DNA of 64,000 nucleotides. Source: Clostridiaceae bacterium (GTDB taxonomy: Bacteria; Bacillota; Clostridia; Lachnospirales; Lachnospiraceae). This document shows, in pieces, positions 26,683-34,930 of this stretch. The stretch is taken from the NCBI GenBank assembly GCA_902363735.1, contig CABJBA010000003.1, forward strand, positions 62,001-126,000. The letters are read 5' to 3'. Position numbers and translations under genes: made by a program. The notes beneath the pieces were generated by a model. That model was not told the origin of the DNA. It worked only from the letters and a program-made list of their open reading frames with translations, and made no database searches. Positions within the stretch are counted from its first letter, which is position 1; each line of letters begins with the position of its first letter.

Positions 26683-28035
26683 TTAAAAGGGCAATTTCAG
26701 TTTGCCGAAGAGTCCGCCGCCGCCGCGTTTTCCGCCACCCATCATACCGGGAAGCTGCTTCATCATCTTCTTCATCTGATCAAACTGTTTTACAATGCGG
26801 TTGACTTCGCTGATATCTACGCCAGCTCCCTTTGCCACCCGCTGTTTTCTGGAAACATTTTTCATAAGATCCGGACTCAACCGTTCTTTCTTTGTCATAG
26901 AAAGAATGATAGCTTCCACCCGGTCCATGGCTTTTTCATCAAAATCCATGTCCTTCATCTGTCCCATGCCCGGCAGCATACCCATAATACTTGCCATACC
27001 ACCCATTTTTTTGACTTGGTTCATCTGTTCCAGGAAATCATTGTAATCAAATTCTGCTTTCCGCAGTTTTTGTGACAGTTCTTTTGCCTTTGCTTCATCC
27101 ACCTGGATTTCTGCTTTTTCTATAAGAGAAAGGATATCTCCCATGCCTAATATTCTGGAAGCCATACGGTCCGGATAAAACTGTTCCAAATCAGAAAGTT
27201 TTTCACCCATACCCACATAGAGAACTGGCTTTCCAGTTACTGCGCGGATAGAAAGTGCTGCTCCACCCCTGGTGTCGCCATCCAGCTTGGTAATGATAAC
27301 ACCGTCAATTCCAATCTTATCATTGAACATTCCAGCTACGTTTACGGCATCCTGTCCCGTCATAGCGTCCACCACCAAAACAGTCTGGTGAACCTCTACA
27401 ATCTCTTTAATCTCAATCAGCTCATTCATCATGTCCTCATCAATATGAAGACGGCCTGCTGTATCCAGAATCACCACATTCTGGTCATTCTTCTGTGCAC
27501 TTGCAATGGCTGCTTTTGCGATGTCTGCAGGTTTGTGATTGTCTCCCATGGTAAATACGGGAACTCCCTGCTTTTCGCCGTTGATCTGAAGCTGCTTGAT
27601 AGCTGCCGGGCGGTAAATATCACATGCAACAAGAAGAGGATTTCTGCCCTTTGCCTTTAACTTTCCGGCAATCTTGGCAGTTGTGGTAGTCTTACCGGCA
27701 CCCTGGAGACCAGCCATTAAAATGACCGTCATCTCTCCGGCAGGCTTTAACTGAAGCTCAGTGGTCTCAGACCCCATCAGTTTGACCAGTTCTTCGTTTA
27801 CAATTTTAATTACCATCTGTCCCGGAGTCAGGCTGTTTTGCACATCCTGTCCGACAGCCCGTTCCTGTACGGCACTGATAAACTGCTTTACAACCTTAAA
27901 GCTTACGTCAGCTTCCAATAAAGCCATCTTAACTTCTTTAAGAGCTGTTTTTACATCAGCTTCGGACAAGCGTCCCTTACCTCTTAAGTTCTTAAATACA
28001 TTCTGTAATTTATCAGATAAGCTCTCAAAAGCCAT
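26683..28035 (-). CDS. ffh: Signal recognition particle protein Ffh (SRP54)
   Basis: A 450-residue GTPase that targets nascent membrane proteins to FtsY/SecYEG. N domain 1-90; G domain with P-loop GLQGAGKTTTTAKIAG near 108-123, DTAGR near 190 and TKLDGD near 249; methionine-rich M domain from about 300 (MASIMGMLPGMGQMKDMDF) that binds the 4.5S RNA. It ends in a glycine-rich tail. It lies 11 bases after ylxM, its usual partner. Confidence 0.98.
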   Translation of the reverse strand: MAFESLSDKLQNVFKNLRGKGRLSEADVKTALKEVKMALLEADVSFKVVKQFISAVQERAVGQDVQNSLTPGQMVIKIVNEELVKLMGSETTELQLKPAGEMTVILMAGLQGAGKTTTTAKIAGKLKAKGRNPLLVACDIYRPAAIKQLQINGEKQGVPVFTMGDNHKPADIAKAAIASAQKNDQNVVILDTAGRLHIDEDMMNELIEIKEIVEVHQTVLVVDAMTGQDAVNVAGMFNDKIGIDGVIITKLDGDTRGGAALSIRAVTGKPVLYVGMGEKLSDLEQFYPDRMASRILGMGDILSLIEKAEIQVDEAKAKELSQKLRKAEFDYNDFLEQMNQVKKMGGMASIMGMLPGMGQMKDMDFDEKAMDRVEAIILSMTKKERLSPDLMKNVSRKQRVAKGAGVDISEVNRIVKQFDQMKKMMKQLPGMMGGGKRGGGGLFGKLKLPF

Positions 28036-28046
28036 TTAACGCCCTC

Positions 28047-28397
28047 CTAATGAGCTTCCAGCTCGATGATTTCGCCCGATATCTCTTCGATGCGACGGAT
28101 CAGATCCCTGTTTTCCGTAAGGGCAAATTCCTTTGTCAAACTCCGGATCTCTCTGGCCAGCTTTCTGGTCTGTTCAAACTTTTCCACCAGATGCAGCTTG
28201 TCTTCATAGTCCTCCAGGATTTTGTTGCACCGCTTAATTAAGTCAAAGACTCCCTGGCGGCTGATTCCCCGTTCCGCTGCGATTTCGCTTAAGGACAGAT
28301 CATAAAGCACCACGTCTTCATAAACATTCCTTTGATGCTCTGTCAGCAAAGCTCCGTAAAAATCATACAACAATCCTTGTCTTGCAATCTTTTCCAT
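28047..28397 (-). CDS. ylxM: YlxM family helix-turn-helix protein, SRP-associated
   Basis: A 116-residue UPF0122 protein with a sigma-70 region-4-like helix-turn-helix ([21 protein letters not shown], about residues 38-58) after the N-terminal [17 protein letters not shown]. YlxM binds or stimulates the SRP in some Firmicutes. The ATG at 28397 with CAGGTGATGAT is chosen over one at 28421. First gene of the ylxM-ffh pair. Confidence 0.94.
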   Translation of the reverse strand: MEKIARQGLLYDFYGALLTEHQRNVYEDVVLYDLSLSEIAAERGISRQGVFDLIKRCNKILEDYEDKLHLVEKFEQTRKLAREIRSLTKEFALTENRDLIRRIEEISGEIIELEAH

Positions 28398-28463
28398 ATC
28401 ATCACCTGAGATATCATACAATATTTTTTATATGGTGTCAAGTGTTTTTTCTTTACACCAAAG

Positions 28464-29123
28464 TTATTTTTTGAGAAACTTTTTTATGAAATGATAAAGT
28501 TTCCTGCTATGGACAATATAGGTTCCATGTCTTTCTCCCGGAAGAATCCGAAGATAACTGTTTTTTATCTTTGATGCCAGATACCTGGTATGATTTTCCC
28601 GGATCAAGTCCTTTTCCCCTGCAAGTACAAGAACAGGAATGGATATCCGGCTAAGCTGCTCTCCGGTGATATGGGGTTCTTTCAGCATCATACTGGTTTT
28701 GGGGTCAGAATGTAATTTTTCCATCAGGGTAAACAGCAGAAGCCAGAAGCCCTTTATTCCCCTCGGATCCGTGTTGGCACCGCAAATCACCAGTTTTGAA
28801 AAAATTCCGGCATACTTGATTGCAGCCAGTAAACCAATAATTCCACCGTCACTGAATCCGCAGTAAACAGGGCGTTCCAGTTTTAAGTCCCTGATTAATT
28901 CTGCCACATCATCTGCCATAATGTCATATCCCAAAACATCTCCCCCTGAGCTTTTTCCATGGCCTCTGGAGTCTAATGCATAGACTGTGTAATCCTGTTC
29001 CAACAGCTTTGCTGTTTCATGAAAGATCCTGTGATCTTCCCCGTTTCCATGGACCAAAATAATGGCGGGACCTTTTCCGGAGACTTTGTAAAATAAACGG
29101 ACTCCGTTTACTTCAATATACAC
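28464..29123 (-). CDS. Alpha/beta hydrolase
   Basis: A 219-residue alpha/beta-hydrolase-fold protein. The oxyanion motif HGNGEDHRIF is near residues 25-34 and the nucleophile elbow GFSDGG has the serine near 94; the aspartate (LAGEKDLI) and histidine (GERHGTYIV) of the triad are near 172 and 198. The cap domain is small. Translation begins at GTG (29123) after AGGAAGCCAG. It lies 11 bases after the glyoxalase-like gene. The substrate is unknown. Confidence 0.85.
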   Translation of the reverse strand: MYIEVNGVRLFYKVSGKGPAIILVHGNGEDHRIFHETAKLLEQDYTVYALDSRGHGKSSGGDVLGYDIMADDVAELIRDLKLERPVYCGFSDGGIIGLLAAIKYAGIFSKLVICGANTDPRGIKGFWLLLFTLMEKLHSDPKTSMMLKEPHITGEQLSRISIPVLVLAGEKDLIRENHTRYLASKIKNSYLRILPGERHGTYIVHSRKLYHFIKKFLKK

Positions 29124-29134
29124 CTGGCTTCCTC

Positions 29135-29500
29135 TTATCTTTCCGGGACAATTTCAAGCCAATAGCCATCTGGATCGCTGATAAAATAAATACCCATACC
29201 CGGATTTTCAAAGCAGATTACGCCCATTTCTTTATGTTTCTCGTGCCATGCATCATATTCATCCGTATGAAATGCCAGATGGAATTCACATTCTCCCAGA
29301 TTGTAGGGTTCTTTCCGATCTGTCAGATAAGTCAGTTCCAAAGTAAATTCTGTTATTCCATCACCTAAATACACAAGCTTAAAGGAACCGTCTGACGCAG
29401 TTTTTTCCCTTACAGGAGTTAATCCTAAGGCATCGTTATAAAACTTCAGGCTTTTTTCCAGATCAAGTACATTAAAATTAAAATGGTTGAATTTAATCAT
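29135..29500 (-). CDS. Glyoxalase/bleomycin-resistance (VOC) family protein, GloA-like
   Basis: A 121-residue vicinal-oxygen-chelate protein resembling lactoylglutathione lyase. Metal ligands fit H7 (IKFNHFNFNV), E near 55 (FTLELTYL), H near 78 (HLAFHTD) and E near 118 (WLEIVPE). The second-half motif FISDPDGYWLEIV is characteristic. AAAGGAGAATATTAAT precedes the ATG. Clostridia usually lack glutathione, so another thiol or substrate is likely. Confidence 0.85.
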   Translation of the reverse strand: MIKFNHFNFNVLDLEKSLKFYNDALGLTPVREKTASDGSFKLVYLGDGITEFTLELTYLTDRKEPYNLGECEFHLAFHTDEYDAWHEKHKEMGVICFENPGMGIYFISDPDGYWLEIVPER

Positions 29501-29546
29501 ATTAATATTCTCCTTTTCTATGGACAGAACAAAGTGCTACACCTCC

Positions 29547-29577
29547 ATCATAACATAGGCATAAGGCTGTTTGTCAA
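29547..29577 (-). promoter_or_regulatory. Probable promoter of the glyoxalase-hydrolase pair
   Basis: Minus strand TTGACA (29577-29572) and TATGAT (29552-29547) with a 19-base gap, or TTATGA at 18. The -35 is perfect; the spacing is long. Confidence 0.5.
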
Positions 29578-29618
29578 TAGCTTTTCTTTTCTTTCTCTTA
29601 TTGTCTTATAACCAGAAA

Positions 29619-29648
29619 GGGCCCGGTTTTCTCAAAAAACCGGACCCC
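29619..29648 (-). terminator. Terminator of serS
   Basis: Minus strand GGTCCGGTTTT, short loop, AAAACCGGGCC, TTTC. It lies 12 bases after the serS stop codon. Confidence 0.8.
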
Positions 29649-29660
29649 AAGATTAACAGT

Positions 29661-30950
29661 TTATTTAGTTGGTACAAGTTCCTTTTTTCCGCCCATATAT
29701 GGCTGTAATGCTTCCGGAATTTTCACTGTTCCGTATGCCTGTAAATTGTTTTCCAGGAAGGCGATCAGCATTCTTGGAGGTGCTGCCACAGTATTATTTA
29801 AGGTATGGGCAAAATACTTTTTGCCATCTTCCCCATTTACACGGATTTTCAGTCTTCTGGCCTGAGCATCTCCTAAATTGGAACAGCTTCCTACTTCAAA
29901 ATATTTTTTCTGTCTCGGTGACCATGCTTCCACGTCTACAGATTTCACCTTTAAGTCAGCTAAATCTCCGGAACAGCATTCCAGGGTTCTGACGGGAATA
30001 TCCAGAGAACAGAATAAGTCTACCGTATTCTGCCACAGCTTCTCATACCAGTCCATGCTTTCTTCCGGCTTGCAGACAACCACCATCTCCTGCTTTTCAA
30101 ACTGGTGAATACGGTATACACCTCTTTCCTCCAGTCCATGAGCACCTTTTTCCTTGCGGAAACAAGGAGAGTAACTGGTTAAAGTTTTTGGAAGGGATTC
30201 CTCAGGAAGGATAGTATCTATGAACTTTCCGATCATGGAGTGTTCACTGGTTCCGATTAAATATAAATCCTCTCCTTCTATCTTATACATCATGGCTTCC
30301 ATTTCAGCAAAGCTCATGACTCCGGTCACCACTTCGCTGCGGATCATAAACGGCGGAATACAGTAAGTAAATCCACGGTCAATCATGAAGTCCCTTGAAT
30401 AAGAAAGAACAGAAGAATGAAGTCTTGCAATATCCCCCATGAGATAGTAAAAACCGTTTCCAGCTACTTTTCTTGCACTGTCAAGATCAATTCCGTCAAA
30501 GCTTTCCATGATATCTGTATGATAAGGAATTTCAAAATCAGGAATCACCGGTTCACCGTACCGCTGAACTTCTACGTTTTCACTGTCATCTTTTCCAACA
30601 GGTACACTGGGATCAATGATATTGGGAATGGTCATCATAATCTTTTTGATTCTTTCTTCCAGATCCCGCTCCTTTTCCTCCAGTGCAGCAAGATGATCGG
30701 AAGCATCAGTTACCTTTTTCTTCATCTCCTCTGCTTCTACCTTCTTTCCCTGTCCCATCAAAGCGCCTATCTGTTTGGAAAGTTTGTTGCGTTCAGCCCG
30801 CAGGTTATCTCCTTCCTGCTTTGCCACACGGTTTTCCTCATCCAGTCTGATGACTTCATCCACAAGCGGCAGCTTCCCGTCCTGAAACTTTTTCCTCATG
30901 TTGTCCTTTACGATTTCAGGATTTTCTCTTACAAACTTTAAATCTAGCAT
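29661..30950 (-). CDS. serS: Seryl-tRNA synthetase
   Basis: A 429-residue class II synthetase charging tRNA-Ser. Residues 1-110 form the long coiled-coil arm that contacts the tRNA variable loop; the catalytic core follows with motif 2 (SPCFRKEKGAHGLEERGVYR, about 264-283) and motif 3 (NNTVAAPPRMLIAFLENN, about 386-403). AGGAGG precedes the ATG. It is a single gene; the 74 bases up to the upstream terminator hold no T-box. Confidence 0.98.
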   Translation of the reverse strand: MLDLKFVRENPEIVKDNMRKKFQDGKLPLVDEVIRLDEENRVAKQEGDNLRAERNKLSKQIGALMGQGKKVEAEEMKKKVTDASDHLAALEEKERDLEERIKKIMMTIPNIIDPSVPVGKDDSENVEVQRYGEPVIPDFEIPYHTDIMESFDGIDLDSARKVAGNGFYYLMGDIARLHSSVLSYSRDFMIDRGFTYCIPPFMIRSEVVTGVMSFAEMEAMMYKIEGEDLYLIGTSEHSMIGKFIDTILPEESLPKTLTSYSPCFRKEKGAHGLEERGVYRIHQFEKQEMVVVCKPEESMDWYEKLWQNTVDLFCSLDIPVRTLECCSGDLADLKVKSVDVEAWSPRQKKYFEVGSCSNLGDAQARRLKIRVNGEDGKKYFAHTLNNTVAAPPRMLIAFLENNLQAYGTVKIPEALQPYMGGKKELVPTK

Positions 30951-31024
30951 GGTATTCCTCCTGGTTTCTCCTCAATATTCTCTGCGTAAATAGGCCGCAG
31001 CATAATCTGCCGTTGATTATACTA

Positions 31025-31052
31025 CAAAAAAAGGGCAAAGAAAAGCCCTTTT
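31025..31052 (-). terminator. Terminator after the pyridoxal kinase gene
   Basis: Minus strand AAAGGGC, loop TTTTCTTT, GCCCTTT then TTTTGTAG. Clear stem plus T run, about 28 bases after the stop codon. Confidence 0.88.
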
Positions 31053-31079
31053 ACGAAAATTCCAACTCATGTTCCAGCA

Positions 31080-31916
31080 TTACCTGCCAATAAGCAGGGA
31101 AAGAAGTTCCTCGAAACACACTCCGTTTTTTACCGGAACATTTAATTCATCTGATTTTATAATACAACTTTTAACGAAACCTGCAGCCTTTTTTGCAGCC
31201 TCCCTTAAAGGAATTCCCTTTATAGTCTGAGCTGCAATAATGGAAGAAAACACGTCTCCTGTTCCCGGGCGTTCACATCCTGCATGAAGGGTTCGCAGAA
31301 AACGGACAGTTCCATCAGCCTCAGCAGTCACATTAACCACATAGTTTCCTTCTCTTACACCTGTAATTACCACTTGTTTGGGACCCATATTTCTTATTTC
31401 TTCTGTCATCACGGAAAGTTCAGACCGTTTAAAGGCAGGCTGGTACTCTCTCCCTGTCAGAATACAGGCTTCTGTCAGATTTGGCGTCACTATGTCTCCA
31501 AAACATACCAGTTCCTTCATCCGGCTGCACATTATGGGGGTATACGTTTGGTAAGGCTTTCCGTGGTCCCCCATAATGGGATCAATGATCACTTTTGTGG
31601 ATGGTCCCTTAAATTCTTTTATCATATCAATAACAATATTAATCTGCTCCTCTGACCCTAAAAATCCGCTGTATATACCGTCAAACTCCAAAGCCAGTTT
31701 TTTCCACTGTTCAATGTAAAGAGGCATTTTTTCCGTATAATCATCGAAAAAATAAGTTGGAAATCCAGTGTGGCTGGATAATATGGAAGTTGGAACCGGA
31801 CAGCACTGAACCTTTAAGGCTGATATAATGGGAATAGCTACTGTTAAAGAACAGCGGCCGTACCCGGATAAATCGTTAATGACTGCAATCTTTTTTTGAT
31901 GTTTTTCTAATGTCAT
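31080..31916 (-). CDS. pdxY: Pyridoxal/pyridoxamine kinase (PdxK/PdxY type)
   Basis: A 278-residue ribokinase-superfamily enzyme that phosphorylates vitamin B6 vitamers. N-terminal motif VINDLSGYGRCSLTVAIPII (residues 12-31), the middle DPIMGDHGKPYQTY block and the anion-hole GTGDVFSSIIAAQ near 220 are typical of pyridoxal kinases rather than sugar kinases. Only a weak GGAAAAG precedes the ATG. It follows an ECF S-component gene by 57 bases, so the two are likely a B6 uptake and trapping pair. Confidence 0.87.
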   Translation of the reverse strand: MTLEKHQKKIAVINDLSGYGRCSLTVAIPIISALKVQCCPVPTSILSSHTGFPTYFFDDYTEKMPLYIEQWKKLALEFDGIYSGFLGSEEQINIVIDMIKEFKGPSTKVIIDPIMGDHGKPYQTYTPIMCSRMKELVCFGDIVTPNLTEACILTGREYQPAFKRSELSVMTEEIRNMGPKQVVITGVREGNYVVNVTAEADGTVRFLRTLHAGCERPGTGDVFSSIIAAQTIKGIPLREAAKKAAGFVKSCIIKSDELNVPVKNGVCFEELLSLLIGR

Positions 31917-31973
31917 AATTTTTCTTTTCCATTACACACAGCTTTTAAAAGCCGGGGTTACAGGCACATTTTG

Positions 31974-32564
31974 TCAGGTATCAAAGGCTGAAAACAATCC
32001 CGCCCTGGTCATAGCCCTCCTAAGAGGCATATAAATAACAACGGAAACAATGGCGGAAGTCACTGCATTAATGGAGGTGGAAGCCACATTCCATGCAAGA
32101 GCCAGTTCTGCAGCTGGTTTTCCCAGAATCAACAGCTTATAATAATAACCAACCAGAGGATCAAAAATCACATTGAAAAGCAATCCTCCCACGGCTCCGA
32201 TGATGGCCCAGGTCATGATGTGCTTCTGGTCATGGGATTCGTTAATCCGTCCTGCTTTATGTGCCAGAAATCCGGTTATAAGTCCAATGCATAATTTTAA
32301 AATAAAGGTTTTGGGAGCATAGAGCACATAGACAGGATCAAAAAAATCTCCTATAGTCATACCGATAGCACCTCCCAGTCCTCCATAAAGGCCGCCCAAT
32401 AGCAGGGCACCTAAAACGCAGACTGCATTCCCCAAGTGGATCGAGGTGGCATCTCCTCCCGGAAGAGAAATTTTAAACTGCAAAAAGGTAAATACGACAT
32501 AGGACATAGACGCAAACAATCCGGTCAGTGCCAGCCTGTATATTTTTTGATTGCTTTGATTCAT
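31974..32564 (-). CDS. ECF transporter S component, probably for vitamin B6
   Basis: A 196-residue membrane protein with six hydrophobic segments and an ECF substrate-capture profile (ALTGLFASMSYVVFTFL at the first helix, then GDATSIHLGNAVCVLGALL and a GLGGAIGMTIGDFFDPVYV loop). The energising EcfA/A'/T module is not in the window. The gene is directly upstream of the pyridoxal kinase, suggesting a PdxU-type B6 importer; sequence alone cannot fix the ligand. GGGAGGAATCACC precedes the ATG. Confidence 0.8.
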   Translation of the reverse strand: MNQSNQKIYRLALTGLFASMSYVVFTFLQFKISLPGGDATSIHLGNAVCVLGALLLGGLYGGLGGAIGMTIGDFFDPVYVLYAPKTFILKLCIGLITGFLAHKAGRINESHDQKHIMTWAIIGAVGGLLFNVIFDPLVGYYYKLLILGKPAAELALAWNVASTSINAVTSAIVSVVIYMPLRRAMTRAGLFSAFDT

Positions 32565-32657
32565 TGGTGATTCCTCCCTTGTGCTTTTGTATTTCTTATC
32601 TTAGCACGCAGGTGGATTGATATAAATATCCAGTTTTTTCATTTTAGACCATACCAG

Positions 32658-33308
32658 TTAATCGTGTGATTCCACACAGATCAGGATTCCGGAATCAAAT
32701 TCTATGATGCCTTCTTCTTTCGCCAGCTCATTGCTGATACAAAGACTGGTTCCTAATTCAATGTCCTTTTTGTAAAGAGGATACTTAAAACCAGTCAGGG
32801 TAATCCCTTTTACTTCTTCGCTTAAAGGAAGAAAGGAAATATACCTTCCCATGGCCTTGGCGCGGACAAAGGTACGCCCCTTATCCAGTATAGTAATCCA
32901 GTTTTTTTCATCTGCTATAGCAGCTTCAACGCCCTTTTTTAAGCAGTCATAAAGCAGGTGCAGATTGCCCAGGAAGTGATCAAGCCTTCCTCCGGTCGCC
33001 CCTAAAAGAACCAGCTTTGTACAGCCCAAATGGATGGCGGCGCTGATCGCAAGCTCCGTATCCGTGGCATCCTTTTCCGGCTTATGGACTTCCCAGGCGA
33101 TCTCGTCAGGACTATTTTTATATTCCTCCAAGACCATTGGATCTATGGAGTCAAAATCCCCGGCAATCACATCCGGTTTTAAATGAAGCTTATGGAGGGC
33201 CGCAAGCCCTCCATCCACTGCTATTACCTTATCAAATTTTTGTGTTTCTAAAAATCCGAGGGCAAACTCATAATCTATGGTCCCTCCGGTTACGATCAAG
33301 CCTGTCAT
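32658..33308 (-). CDS. thiN: Thiamine diphosphokinase
   Basis: A 216-residue enzyme making thiamine diphosphate from thiamine and ATP. Catalytic-domain motifs are AVDGGLAALHKL, IAGDFDSID and EKDATDTELAI (about 28-90), then LLGATGGRLDHFLGN near 106-120; the thiamine-binding beta domain fills the C-terminus. It is the third of the rsgA-rpe-thiN series that is conserved in Firmicutes, 36 bases after rpe. No TPP riboswitch was seen. Confidence 0.95.
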   Translation of the reverse strand: MTGLIVTGGTIDYEFALGFLETQKFDKVIAVDGGLAALHKLHLKPDVIAGDFDSIDPMVLEEYKNSPDEIAWEVHKPEKDATDTELAISAAIHLGCTKLVLLGATGGRLDHFLGNLHLLYDCLKKGVEAAIADEKNWITILDKGRTFVRAKAMGRYISFLPLSEEVKGITLTGFKYPLYKKDIELGTSLCISNELAKEEGIIEFDSGILICVESHD

Positions 33309-33344
33309 TTCCTTATGCTTCTCCCTGCTATCCCATATGAGGAG

Positions 33345-34007
33345 TTAACCTTCATATTCCTTGAATATATCTAAAAATCCCTTTGTATTGGCAGTCACAT
33401 CTCCATTAAAAACAGCGGAACCGGCTACAAATATATTGGCACCTGCTTCAATCAATTCTCTTACATTGCTGCAAGTCACTCCCCCATCCATCTGAATGTC
33501 CGTCTCGAGTCCCCGTTCTCTGCACATGGTTCTTAAAGCTCTCACCTTTTCTGTTGTGTAAGAAATAAACTTTTGTCCACCAAAACCAGGATTAACTGAC
33601 ATGATTAAAACCATGTCCACCTCACTAAGAATGTGCTCCAGAACAGATATGGGAGTAGCAGGATTTAAAGCCACTCCGGCCTTTGCACCTGTCTCCTTGA
33701 TCTGGTTGATAGTACGGTCCAAATGGGTGCAGGCCTCTGCATGAACACAGATTAAATCTGCCCCGGCCTTTCTGAAATCCCCGATATACCGTTCCGGTTT
33801 CTCTACCATCATATGAACATCAAACACCAGGTCTGTGCAATTTCGCAGGCTGCTGATAACAGGCATACCGAAGGAAATGCTTGGAACAAACAACCCATCC
33901 ATCACATCCAGATGGACATAGTGGGCTCCTGCCTCTGCTGTTTCCATCACCTGTTTTCCCAGATTTTTAAAATCTGCCGCCAATATTGAAGGGGCAAGTT
34001 TAAGCAT
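33345..34007 (-). CDS. rpe: Ribulose-phosphate 3-epimerase
   Basis: A 220-residue TIM-barrel enzyme interconverting ribulose 5-phosphate and xylulose 5-phosphate. Motifs LAPSILAADF (residues 4-13), HLDVMDGLFVPSISFG, VHMMVEKPERY, VMSVNPGFGGQKF (with the variant reading IMSVNPGFGGQKF) and QMDGGV are intact, including the metal-binding His/Asp residues. AAAAGGAGATATTAATT precedes the ATG. It follows rsgA by 2 bases. Confidence 0.98.
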   Translation of the reverse strand: MLKLAPSILAADFKNLGKQVMETAEAGAHYVHLDVMDGLFVPSISFGMPVISSLRNCTDLVFDVHMMVEKPERYIGDFRKAGADLICVHAEACTHLDRTINQIKETGAKAGVALNPATPISVLEHILSEVDMVLIMSVNPGFGGQKFISYTTEKVRALRTMCRERGLETDIQMDGGVTCSNVRELIEAGANIFVAGSAVFNGDVTANTKGFLDIFKEYEG

Positions 34008-34009
34008 AA

Positions 34010-34888
34010 TTAATATCTCCTTTTCTCTTTTAACTCCTGGTACAAAAGCCTGTAATTTTCGTACCGGCTGGGGCTGATTTCTCTCTCTTCCACTGCCGTT
34101 TTTACACCGCAGGTGGTTTCCCCTATATGAACGCAGCCTAAAAATTTACAGCCTTCCTCGTAACGTTCAAATTCTGGAAAACAGTCCTTAAGACTGAGAC
34201 AATCCAAATCCTCCATATACATGGAACTGAAGCCCGGCGTATCCAACATATAAGTACTGGCTCCCATGTCAAACAGCTCTGAATGCCTTGTTGTATGCTT
34301 TCCCCTTTGAATTTTCTCGCTGATGGATCCTGTTTCCATCTCAGCCTGAGGACAGAGCAGGTTTGTAAGAGAAGACTTTCCCACTCCGGAAGGTCCTGCT
34401 AAAACTGTCGTCTTACCCTGTACTAAATTCTGTATTTCCTCAATACCCCGGTTATCGCAGGCGCTGATAAAATACAGAGGATACCCGGCCCTTTCGTAAA
34501 TATCCCGAAGGGCTTCCATCTCTTTTCTTCCAATCAAATCAATTTTGTTGAAACAGATTTTTACAGGAACCTCCTGAACCTCCATCATAACCAGAAACCG
34601 GTCCAAAAGATTTAAATTAGGATCGGGCTGGGTAATGGAAAACAGAACCAAAGCCTGATCCACATTTGCCACAGCAGGGCGGACCAGCGCATTTTTCCGT
34701 GGAAATATCTGATCTACATTTCCCTTTTTTTCCACCTTATCAAGAATGGAAAATTCCACATTATCTCCCACCAGAGGCTTTACTTTTTTGTTTCGGAAAA
34801 TGCCTTTTGCTCTGCATTCATAAAGATTTCCGTCTATTCCGTGGACGTAATAAAATCCTGCAATTCCTTTCAAAATTTTTCCTGTCAT
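34010..34888 (-). CDS. rsgA: Small ribosomal subunit biogenesis GTPase RsgA
   Basis: A 292-residue circularly permuted GTPase that checks 30S maturation. OB-fold at residues 1-70; G4 CFNKIDL near 116; G1 GPSGVGKSSL near 165; the zinc finger near 245-260 (CKFLGCVHIGETTCGV). It follows the PASTA kinase gene by about 40 bases, the standard order in Firmicutes; RsgA is a known kinase substrate in Bacillus. Confidence 0.97.
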   Translation of the reverse strand: MTGKILKGIAGFYYVHGIDGNLYECRAKGIFRNKKVKPLVGDNVEFSILDKVEKKGNVDQIFPRKNALVRPAVANVDQALVLFSITQPDPNLNLLDRFLVMMEVQEVPVKICFNKIDLIGRKEMEALRDIYERAGYPLYFISACDNRGIEEIQNLVQGKTTVLAGPSGVGKSSLTNLLCPQAEMETGSISEKIQRGKHTTRHSELFDMGASTYMLDTPGFSSMYMEDLDCLSLKDCFPEFERYEEGCKFLGCVHIGETTCGVKTAVEEREISPSRYENYRLLYQELKEKRRY

Positions 34889-34930
34889 ATATTATTCCCT
34901 GTATTAGTTTAGTATTATTTCCGAGTTTTA

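Noticed and set aside
32565..32657. TPP or other vitamin riboswitch before the ECF S component
   Set aside because: The 93-base gap lacks the TPP core sequences on the minus strand and any terminator pair.
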